From: JAHDWY01 sp964632865
GTDB taxonomy: Bacteria; Hydrogenedentota; Hydrogenedentia; Hydrogenedentales; SLHB01
DNA: 38,915 nucleotides
Direction: 5' to 3'
Assembly: GCA_964632865.1 (NCBI GenBank)
Contig: CAZWDH010000020.1
Coordinates: 1-38,915, forward strand
Shown piece after piece: positions 32,251 to 38,915 of the stretch. A model generated the notes under the pieces. It searched no databases and had not been told where the DNA came from. It worked only from the letters and a program-made list of their open reading frames with translations. Position 1 is the stretch's first letter, and every line of letters begins with the position of its first letter. The position numbers and the translations under genes were made by a program.

Positions 32251-32742
32251 TCAGGACGTGCTCGCCTTTTCCTGAGGCTGCATCAATCCTTCCAAAACTT
32301 CCAAGAGCATATCCGCGTCGACGCCGTAGCCTGCCGTGACCTGCCCAATCGTCTCATACTGATTGATCCCGCAGTGGGAACAGCCGCCGAGATGAAACGC
32401 CGCGAATACCTCGGCCACGCGCGGGTGGATCGACATGGCCTCGCCGATAGTCATATCCAGGCTGAAGTACTGAACGCCGTCCTGTTTGCCGCTGTGCTGG
32501 AAATCGACATGTTCGCGAACATGGTCGTCGGACCAGTACTGGTCGAATTCGTCCTTCGAGGATTTCTGCATGTAGGCCATGTTGGTCATCTTCTTCACCA
32601 ACGGGTTGGCGATGCAGTCCGTCTCGTCCGTGCCCGGAATGTGGGTCATCTGACGCTGAATGTTGAACTTTTCGTCACATTCGTAGAATACCCACGCGTC
32701 GCCCTTGCCGGGAACCGGTTGGCTTACCTTGTAATAGAGCAT
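32251..32742 (-). CDS. DUF1858-like CxxC protein with an unknown N-terminal domain
   Basis: The C-terminal part (about 95-155) matches the DUF1858/ScdA-N-type redox domain: LDMTIGEAMSIHPRVAEVFA, then the CxxC motif GGCSHCGI (Cys121, Cys124), then a helix with VDADMLLEVLEGL. Such domains occur with hybrid-cluster proteins and in Fe-S repair factors. The N-terminal 95 residues (YYKVSQPVPGKGDAWVFYEC, FDQYWSDDHVREHVDFQHSG) are not recognised; they contain Cys22 and Cys43, and several His. The gene opens the Fe-S unit, 35 bases before the A-type carrier, so a role in cluster delivery or repair is likely. A TTTGGAGGTAG ribosome site precedes the ATG. Confidence 0.82.
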   Translation of the reverse strand: MLYYKVSQPVPGKGDAWVFYECDEKFNIQRQMTHIPGTDETDCIANPLVKKMTNMAYMQKSSKDEFDQYWSDDHVREHVDFQHSGKQDGVQYFSLDMTIGEAMSIHPRVAEVFAAFHLGGCSHCGINQYETIGQVTAGYGVDADMLLEVLEGLMQPQEKASTS

Positions 32743-32888
32743 CTCACTACCTCCAAATTTGCCCCCTCATCGTATCAACAAGCACCGGAACCCAAGTATT
32801 TCCAACGCTCTCCACATCCGGAACGCCTTCGTTCCAGACTCGATCATACCAAAAACGGCGGCGCGGTATCGCGGGCCACCCAGCCCTC

Positions 32889-35696
32889 CTACGCGGCTGA
32901 ATCTTGCTCCGCCGGAGCCTCAGCCGGGGCCTCTGGTGCTGCGACCACCGTCACCGGTGCGATGGCTTCGAGCTTCTCCCGGATCGCACCAGCCTCACCG
33001 ACCACGACGATGGTAAGCGCCTCTGCGTCAACGACATCCGAAGCAATGGCCAACACGCCCTCCAACGTCGTACTCTTGTATCCCTCCAACGCCTCGTTCA
33101 GGTAGTCCGCTGGCAAGTCCATGTATTCGATAATCCACTCGTAGGAAACCGTGTCCTGCGGCGTTTCCAACTGCCCCGGAAAACTCCCCGCCAGATAAGC
33201 CTTGGCCGTCGTGAGTTCGTCTGAGGAGGGCGGATTCGACTTCATCCCCTCGATAACGTCGAGGAGGGCCTGCACCGTTTCCGCCGTGGACTCCGTCTTC
33301 GTAAAGGTCTGGCCAAAGAACTGGCCCGCGTATCGATAGGGCCGAATGCCTCCGAAAGCGCCGTAGGTCAGTCCCCGCTCGATTCGGATCGTAGTGTTCA
33401 GCCGGCTCTCAAACGCCCCGCCAAAGATCTGCGAATACACGCGCGAAGCGTGGTACCGGGGATCGTTCCGCGTGATGCTGACCTGGCCGGCAGCGATCTG
33501 GCTTTGCACCGCGCCCGGCCGATCGACCAACACGATGTGCGTGGGCTTCGTCTCAGGAATCGAAGCCATATTCGGCGACGGCGCATCGCCTTCCGCAGTC
33601 CAATCACCAAAGAACTTCTCGATCAACTGGTATGCTTGCTTCTCCTTCACATCCCCCGCGAGATAGATCACCGTCGTATCCGGGCGCAGGTAGGTCTTCC
33701 AAAACGCCTTCAACGCCTCCGCGTTCAGCTTCGGCACGTCGGCAAGTTCACCCTCCGGCGCGCGCGAATACGGGTGGTCACCGAAGATGGCCTGACGCAA
33801 CCCGCGCGATGCAATGTATTGGGCATCCTCTTCATCGACCGACTTGCCCAGCGCCAGTTGTTCCTTCTTGAGATCCAGTTGGTCTCCGGGAAACGTGGGG
33901 CGGCGCACCACCTCGGCCAGCAGTTCCACCGCCAGGGGCAGTTTGTCCGTCAAGCCCGTCGCGCTGACCTGCGCCTCATCGAGCGACGCGACACCGCTCA
34001 GCGTGATGGCATTGAACTCGATCGTCTCCGCCAACTCCGCGGCGGTGTAATTCTCCGTTCCCTGCGTCAACATGCTATAGGTCATCGCGGCGACGCCCGG
34101 TGTCGCCGGATCTTCCGCCCACGCCCCGTAAGTGGAGCCCAGCGTGACCGTCACGAACGGCACTTCGTGATTGGGTACGACCACCACCTTGAGCCCGTTC
34201 TCCAGCCTGTGGTCCGCCTTCTCAATCTCCGGCAATTCGTCAATCATCGACGCCACCGGAGGTTTCATCGGGAACCACTCCGGATGTTCCACGCCCACTT
34301 TCGGACCTTTTCGCTCTACCTTTTCCGTCTCCGGCGGCGCGACCGGCGCCGTTTCGTCTTCGTCGATCTTCTTCTCCGGATTCGGCGTTACGCGAAGGAC
34401 AGTCTGCCGTTCCGGCGTGATGTACGCTTTCGCCACGCGCTGGAGATCGTCCAGCGTAACCGCCCGAATCTTGTCCAGTTTCTTGTTCAACCACTCCGGA
34501 TCGCTATAGATGACCGACGCGTAGCCCGTTTCCTCCGCCTTGCTCTCCACGGTCAACGCATCCGTCACCGCGGTGCGCAACATCTGGTTCTTCGCCTTGG
34601 TCAGTTCGCGTTCATCGACCGGTGTATCGATGACGACCTGGAGATGCGTGTCGATGGCCTCCAGGGCCTTATCCATATCCGCCATGGGATTCAGCGCCGC
34701 ACCCGCGCCAAACACGCCGTCGTCGTCCATGAGGTACGCGTCCGCCATGACCTGCACACACAGCTTCCGGTCCCGAACCAGGTCCGTATACAGGCGGCTG
34801 CTCTCGCCGTCCCCAAGCACCATCATGAGGAGCTGCAGCGGAATCGCGTCCTCGTGGCTTTCCGGCACCCCGCGATAGATGTAGCCTGCCAGCGGAACGG
34901 GCCCAAAGGGTTCTTCCAATGCAATCGAGCGCGATTCATTCTGCGGCGGCTCTTTCGCATCGCCGCGATCCGGTACGTCGCCGCCCGGCATCCAGCCGAA
35001 ATACTTCTTAGCCAGTTCCTGCGCGTCTTTGTGCTTCACCGCGCCGACGATGACCAGCGTGGCGTTGGACGGCAGGTAGAACCGGTCCCAGAACCGCTGC
35101 AACTCGCTCAGGTGCGCCGCGCGCAGGTCGGGGATGTTGCCGATGGGCATCCAGCGGTAGGGGTGCTCCTTGAAGATCGTGGGCAATACCTGTTCGGCGA
35201 TGGTGCCGTAGGGCCGGTTGATTCCCATCCGCCGTTCTTCCTCGACCACCTGTCGCTCCGTGTCGAAGGACTCCTGCGATACGTCCAGGTACATCAGGCG
35301 TTCCGCTTCCAACCACAACACCAGTTCCAGTTGATTCGCCGGCACCGTGTTCACATAGGCCGTGAAATCGAAACTCGTGAAGGCATTGCAATTACCCCCA
35401 ATCTCGCGCAACAGCGCGCCATGCTGCTCCGAGCCAATGCGCTCCGTCCCCGCAAACATCATGTGCTCGAACATGTGGGCGAAGCCCTGCCGCTCGGGGT
35501 CCTCATCTTTGGATCCCACGTCATACCACACCTGCACCGCGACGATAGGGGTCGAGAAATCCTCCAGCGTCACCACGCGCATACCGTTGTCCAGCGTGGA
35601 CTCGTGGAAGTCGAAGAGCTTCTCCGCGAACGCGGATGGAAGGGAAAGAGCGGATACGGCCAACACGACAAGACCGGCGCAACAGAAACGTTTCAT
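32889..35696 (-). CDS. Double-length M16 (pitrilysin/insulinase) zinc metallopeptidase, exported
   Basis: The 935-residue protein has a signal peptide (about 1-24, cleavage after AFA) and two M16 halves. The N-terminal half keeps the inverted zinc motif HxxEH (His74-Met-Phe-Glu77-His78 in GFAHMFEHMMFAGT) and the distal Glu region at 152-154 (VVEEERR), so it is the catalytic half. The C-terminal half starts near 500 (HRLENGLKVVVVPNHEVPFV) and has AAMTYSML in place of HxxEH, as expected for the inactive, substrate-binding half; the R/Y-type motif is seen in TIRIERGLTYGAFGGIRPYR. A Pro/Glu/Lys-rich linker (about 455-490) joins them. These form clam-shell chambers that degrade peptides. The tail is Ala/Pro/Glu-rich (PEAPAEAPAEQ). 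The ATG at 35696 has GGAGG 9 bases upstream. The family is certain; the substrate is unknown. Confidence 0.95.
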   Translation of the reverse strand: MKRFCCAGLVVLAVSALSLPSAFAEKLFDFHESTLDNGMRVVTLEDFSTPIVAVQVWYDVGSKDEDPERQGFAHMFEHMMFAGTERIGSEQHGALLREIGGNCNAFTSFDFTAYVNTVPANQLELVLWLEAERLMYLDVSQESFDTERQVVEEERRMGINRPYGTIAEQVLPTIFKEHPYRWMPIGNIPDLRAAHLSELQRFWDRFYLPSNATLVIVGAVKHKDAQELAKKYFGWMPGGDVPDRGDAKEPPQNESRSIALEEPFGPVPLAGYIYRGVPESHEDAIPLQLLMMVLGDGESSRLYTDLVRDRKLCVQVMADAYLMDDDGVFGAGAALNPMADMDKALEAIDTHLQVVIDTPVDERELTKAKNQMLRTAVTDALTVESKAEETGYASVIYSDPEWLNKKLDKIRAVTLDDLQRVAKAYITPERQTVLRVTPNPEKKIDEDETAPVAPPETEKVERKGPKVGVEHPEWFPMKPPVASMIDELPEIEKADHRLENGLKVVVVPNHEVPFVTVTLGSTYGAWAEDPATPGVAAMTYSMLTQGTENYTAAELAETIEFNAITLSGVASLDEAQVSATGLTDKLPLAVELLAEVVRRPTFPGDQLDLKKEQLALGKSVDEEDAQYIASRGLRQAIFGDHPYSRAPEGELADVPKLNAEALKAFWKTYLRPDTTVIYLAGDVKEKQAYQLIEKFFGDWTAEGDAPSPNMASIPETKPTHIVLVDRPGAVQSQIAAGQVSITRNDPRYHASRVYSQIFGGAFESRLNTTIRIERGLTYGAFGGIRPYRYAGQFFGQTFTKTESTAETVQALLDVIEGMKSNPPSSDELTTAKAYLAGSFPGQLETPQDTVSYEWIIEYMDLPADYLNEALEGYKSTTLEGVLAIASDVVDAEALTIVVVGEAGAIREKLEAIAPVTVVAAPEAPAEAPAEQDSAA

Positions 35697-35797
35697 GAAT
35701 ACAGCCTCCGTGTATGAACGGGATTAGGAACACAGCCGGAAAAAGTATGGACCGCTGCCCGAAACAAAGCAAATCGCAAAGCCGGAACGCATCCCAA

Positions 35798-36074
35798 TGG
35801 AGGGCGGGTTTTCCAACCCGCCACGCCCCACATCCGCGAGAACGAGACGTCTAACGAATGACCCTTGCGTCCGAGTTGCCCTACTTTGGAGTGGGGGGCC
35901 CCCCCCGCCGGGCGGGCCGCCCAAAACCCCGCCCAACCCCCNNNNNNNNNNCGTTCGTTCTACCTATGCACCCTGGGTCCGTTTTGGCCATAATTGGTTG
36001 GGGGCCCCCGCGGGGGGGGGGCCGCACTCCAAAGGCTGCGCCAATCTCGCTGTCGACGAGCAACCCGCCCTCCA
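35798..36074. repeat. Nested inverted repeats flanking the gap
   Basis: TGGAGGGCGGGTT (35798-35810) recurs inverted as AACCCGCCCTCCA (36062-36074), and CTTTGGAGTG (35884-35893) recurs inverted as CACTCCAAAG (36025-36034). Runs of C and G lie just inside. The left copy also contains the perfect palindrome GGCGGGTT-TTCC-AACCCGCC (35803-35822). The arms are unequal (73 and 27 bases between matching blocks), so these look like two inverted copies of a dispersed repeat and not one simple hairpin. Confidence 0.6.
35942..35951. other. Assembly gap (10 Ns)
   Basis: Ten undetermined bases, a usual placeholder for a gap of unknown length. The homopolymer runs on both sides suggest a sequencing or assembly failure at a strong secondary structure. 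Confidence 0.98.
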
Positions 36075-36169
36075 AACCTTACCAATTCGTGGTTCACGCC
36101 GTTATTAGAAACGGAAACGAAGTCACTCCACCCCACGATAGGGTAAGCTGATACCGGAAAGGCGCAACC

Positions 36170-38915
36170 ATGCACGACGAAGCTCTCATGATTCAATGGC
36201 ATCGGCGCGGTGACGCCGAAGCCTTTCGCACGATCATCCAACGGTATGGCCGCATGGTGTACGCGACGGCGCTCCGCATCCTGGGAAACCCCGCCGACGC
36301 GGAGGACGTCGCGCAGGACTGCTTCGAGAAGCTCGCCCGGACAGGCAAATCGCCACGCGGGTATCTCGGTCCCTGGCTGCACCGCATGGCCGTCAATCGC
36401 GCCTTGGACCGGGTGCGCAGCGACGCCGCCCGCAAACGGCGCGAAACCGCCTTTCAAGACGCCCGTCCGTCGGCGGCCGAACTGTCGTGGGACGACATCT
36501 ATCCCCTGGTCGACGATGCCATCGACCAACTCCCCGACAAACTCCGCCGTGCGGTCGTGGCCCACTTCCTCGAAGGCCTTACCCACGAGCAAATCGCACA
36601 ACGGGAATCCGTCTCGCGCGCCGCGATTACGCAGCGCATCAACCGCGCCCTCGGCCAGATGCGTACGAAGCTCCAATGCAAAGGCGTCGTCGTGTCCGGC
36701 GTTTCGATCCTCGCCGGAACCCTCGGGACCCGCCTCGCAGAAGCCGCCGTGCTCCCCGTCTCGCTTACCGAAAAGCTGGGCCGCATCGCCCTCTCCGGGC
36801 CGGTGGTGGGAAAGGCGGGCGTCGTCGCCGGAGTCGTGACGCTCCCGAAGGTAGCGGTCGGTTTGGTGTCGGTGCTTGCCGTAGTGGCGGGCATGATTGC
36901 GTTTTCCAGATTCAACTCAACCCCGCCGCCCGCACCTGGCGCTGGTCCAAACGCGGAAGCACTTGTAGCAGACGAGCCAACGGAATCTGAAGACCAAACA
37001 ACGGGCCGTTCGCCACAACAACTGGTCGAAGCCGTTAGCGCGGCCCTTGCGGCTCCAAGCAGCGGTACGACCGCGACCGTGTCCGGGCGAGTCTATGACA
37101 AGGCAACCGGCGACCCGGTCCCCAACGCGGAAATCTCGAGCCGCGTCGGCGAGCAAAGATACAAAGCAATGTCGGATCCGCAAGGGAGGTACGTCTTCGA
37201 ATCGGTCGAAGCCGGCGAGTTCTCCATGCTTTGTCGCAACGCCAACGGATACTACCTCGCCCACGAACGGGACGAGGGTGGGCCGTCTCCCTACCGCCGG
37301 ACCCTGAATCTGACCGCCGGCCGGCACTATGAAGGGATCGATTTCGCGCTCGAAAAAGGCCTCGCAATCACCGGCCGCGTCGTCGATCCCGAGGGTTCTC
37401 CTGTGGCAGGCGCGATCGTCTCCGGCCATGCCGAAATCAACAACTTCAGGCTCACCAACACCGCGATGACCGCCGCTGACGGCAGCTTTGAGGTGTCGGG
37501 CTTCCCTGAGACGGTGAGTCTCAACCTGTGGGCCGAACGGGACGACGCCGTAAGCGAGTCATACGGTCCATTCGTCTTGCCGCAATCGGCGGATACCGGA
37601 CCCGAGATTACGCTCTGGCCCGAAGCGATTATCCGCGGCATCGTCGTGGATCGTGCAGGCGCCCCGGTTGAAGGGCTTCGTGTCCTGCCCCAGTTCGCGC
37701 CCCACGTTTCAGGCCGCGAGATCGAAGCGGTCAGCGACGCGAACGGAGCGTTCGAACTGAAAGGCATGCCGCCAGGTACGTCGATTTTGCGCGTATGCCG
37801 CGACGTGGAGATCGTCAACAGTCCCTGTCCACAATTCGCACTGACGGCGGGCGAGTTGGTAGACGACGTAATCCTCGAATGCAGCGTCGGTACCGGGTAT
37901 ATCGCGGGCGTCGTCGTCAACGACCGGGGGAACCCCTTGACCGCCGAAGTCCGTAGCTCCGGCCCAGACGGCTCCAATTCGCGTACCCGCGCGAATGGGG
38001 CCGGTATGTTCGTTCTGGAAGGTTTGCCTTCCGGCACGCACCGGCTCACCGCCTTTGACTGGGGCAGGCACATTTTCGGTGAAGCGGTCGAAGCCAAGAC
38101 CGGGGACAGCACCGTCCGGCTCGTTCTTCACGACCCGATTCCAGTTTCGGGCCGGGTCGTCGATGCGAAGTCCGGCGCGCCCATTCCCAACTTTGAGATC
38201 AAAGACTGCTATGCGCCCTGGCTCATCATTCACGACCAGCGCTACGAACCCGTGCACAACCCCGATGGTGTCTTCGATCTGTCCGTCGTACAGACGGGCG
38301 AGGTGCGCATCGCCGCCCGCGCCAAGGGATACCTGCTCGGGTTTACGGACGTGCAACTCGAACTCGGACAGGAGCCGCTTTCCGGTGTCGAGATTCACCT
38401 TGAATCACACAAGGATCTAAACGGCAGCGTGGTAAACAGCGAAGGGGCGTCGGTCAGCGGCGCGCTGATCTTTTCCGGAAGAGTCCAGGTATCGGACGCG
38501 GACGACTATGCTTCGGCGCGGACCGATCCCGACGGCGCTTTCATCCTTCCTGCGAGCAAGCTGCTCGGTGATACGCTGCTTGTGTACCACCCCGACTATC
38601 CCGAAACCGAAGTAACCGTTGATCCCGTGCATCGTGCCGGACAACCCATGGATATTCGAATCGCGGATTCGGTCCAACTCGAATACACGTTCCTCGTGGA
38701 TGGCGTTCCCGTCACCGGTGCATCGGTTTCTTTAACTCGCGATGGGGAGGAAAAACAAGCACAGCGAAACCATCAAGTGACAGGGCAGAACGGTCTGTGC
38801 CAGTTTCGCGGGCTTGCACCCGGAGTCTACTCCGTCTCAGGATCGCTGTCGGGGCAAGAACTGCCTCTCCTTATAAGCGTCGCAACCGAACTGGAGTTGC
38901 GGGATGGGGAGAGCC
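36170..38915 (+). CDS. Second ECF-type sigma factor fused to a membrane helix and CarboxypepD_reg-like domains (C-terminus outside window)
   Basis: The 915 visible residues begin with an ECF sigma factor: region 2 at about 15-85 (GDAEAFRTIIQRYGRMVYAT, NPADAEDVAQDCFEKLAR, PWLHRMAVNRALDRVRSD) and region 4 at about 115-170 (LPDKLRRAVVAHFLEGLTHE, QIAQRESVSRAAITQRIN). A linker very similar to that of the fusion at 11074-13143 (CKGVVVSGVSILAG, LPVSLTEKLGRIALSG) leads to one membrane helix (about 228-246). At least seven CarboxypepD_reg-type domains follow, the first near 303 (ATVSGRVYDKATGDPVPNA), then for example LAITGRVVDPEGSPVAGAIV, IIRGIVVDRAGAPVEGLRV, IPVSGRVVDAKSGAPIPNF and LNGSVVNSEGASVSGALI. 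The start is the ATG at 36170 with GGAAAGG 8 bases upstream; the frame is open to the window end. No anti-sigma gene precedes it. Sigma in and C-terminal domains out is predicted from the single helix. Confidence 0.88.
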   Translation, partial: MHDEALMIQWHRRGDAEAFRTIIQRYGRMVYATALRILGNPADAEDVAQDCFEKLARTGKSPRGYLGPWLHRMAVNRALDRVRSDAARKRRETAFQDARPSAAELSWDDIYPLVDDAIDQLPDKLRRAVVAHFLEGLTHEQIAQRESVSRAAITQRINRALGQMRTKLQCKGVVVSGVSILAGTLGTRLAEAAVLPVSLTEKLGRIALSGPVVGKAGVVAGVVTLPKVAVGLVSVLAVVAGMIAFSRFNSTPPPAPGAGPNAEALVADEPTESEDQTTGRSPQQLVEAVSAALAAPSSGTTATVSGRVYDKATGDPVPNAEISSRVGEQRYKAMSDPQGRYVFESVEAGEFSMLCRNANGYYLAHERDEGGPSPYRRTLNLTAGRHYEGIDFALEKGLAITGRVVDPEGSPVAGAIVSGHAEINNFRLTNTAMTAADGSFEVSGFPETVSLNLWAERDDAVSESYGPFVLPQSADTGPEITLWPEAIIRGIVVDRAGAPVEGLRVLPQFAPHVSGREIEAVSDANGAFELKGMPPGTSILRVCRDVEIVNSPCPQFALTAGELVDDVILECSVGTGYIAGVVVNDRGNPLTAEVRSSGPDGSNSRTRANGAGMFVLEGLPSGTHRLTAFDWGRHIFGEAVEAKTGDSTVRLVLHDPIPVSGRVVDAKSGAPIPNFEIKDCYAPWLIIHDQRYEPVHNPDGVFDLSVVQTGEVRIAARAKGYLLGFTDVQLELGQEPLSGVEIHLESHKDLNGSVVNSEGASVSGALIFSGRVQVSDADDYASARTDPDGAFILPASKLLGDTLLVYHPDYPETEVTVDPVHRAGQPMDIRIADSVQLEYTFLVDGVPVTGASVSLTRDGEEKQAQRNHQVTGQNGLCQFRGLAPGVYSVSGSLSGQELPLLISVATELELRDGES

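Larger units (their letters stand above)
35697..36169. other. Intergenic region with scaffold gap and inverted repeats
   Basis: No gene is credible in these 473 bases. The region contains a 10-N gap, long G and C runs (for example 35893-35908 and 36011-36021), and nested inverted repeats across the gap. A ribosome site GGAAAGG at 36155-36161 belongs to the gene starting at 36170. The open frames that cross the Ns have no recognisable content. Confidence 0.7.

Noticed and set aside
33450..35717. 755-codon open frame antisense to the M16 peptidase gene
   Set aside because: It is the shadow of a high-GC gene: very rich in Arg and His, no domain, no ribosome site, while the opposite strand encodes a clear peptidase.
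35797..36108. Open frames that run through the Ns
   Set aside because: They depend on undetermined bases and on low-complexity Gly/Pro runs; no ribosome site or homology.

Overview
The window is high-GC, gene-dense bacterial chromosome with no tRNA, rRNA, CRISPR array or recognisable mobile element. The gene set points to a flagellated, diderm, probably environmental bacterium of the planctomycete/Hydrogenedentes type: many lipoproteins, PKD and carboxypeptidase-regulatory-like (CarboxypepD_reg) domain proteins, ECF sigma factors with long C-terminal extensions, formylglycine-generating-enzyme-like lipoproteins, CHRD and heparinase II/III proteins. That placement is inference from gene content. 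A 10-N scaffold gap at 35942-35951 shows that this is a draft assembly.

Layout. (1) 1-3143, minus strand: early flagellar operon flgB-flgC-fliE-[short FliF-like gene]-fliF, with fliF running off the left edge, preceded by a near-consensus sigma-54 promoter at 3254-3269. (2) 3625-6267, plus strand: an FGE-like lipoprotein and a periplasmic HtrA/DegP protease. (3) 6360-9459, minus strand: three tandem paralogous lipoproteins, each with a lipid anchor, a short coiled coil, a conserved domain and a run of 15-residue SVSGG-type repeats (6, 10 and 7 copies). (4) 10086-13143, minus strand: a crotonase-family enzyme and an ECF sigma factor fused through one membrane helix to four beta-sandwich domains. 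(5) 13281-15443: a P-domain lipoprotein, a second FGE-like lipoprotein (minus) and a small membrane protein whose start overlaps the end of the heparinase gene. (6) 15440-21550: heparinase II/III, CHRD protein, Tat-exported DUF362 protein and penicillin-acylase-family hydrolase. (7) 21942-26854: three genes of unknown function and an eight-domain membrane-anchored CarboxypepD_reg protein. (8) 27209-29926, plus strand: a glycosyltransferase-methyltransferase fusion and a PKD lipoprotein. (9) 29996-32742, minus strand: an Fe-S module consisting of a DUF1858-like CxxC protein, an A-type carrier and a YgfZ-TPR fusion. (10) 32889-35696, minus strand: a double-length M16 peptidase. (11) 36170 to the end, plus strand: a second sigma factor-membrane helix-CarboxypepD_reg fusion, cut by the right edge.

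The main theme is the cell envelope: surface lipoproteins, polysaccharide and protein hydrolases, and two sigma factors that appear to be membrane-tethered and to display their own extracytoplasmic domains. The best candidates for something new are these transmembrane sigma factors, the lipid-anchored YadA-head-like repeat family, the extra FliF ring-building domain inside the flagellar operon, and the shared Gly-Cys-Pro lipobox found in all seven clear lipoproteins.
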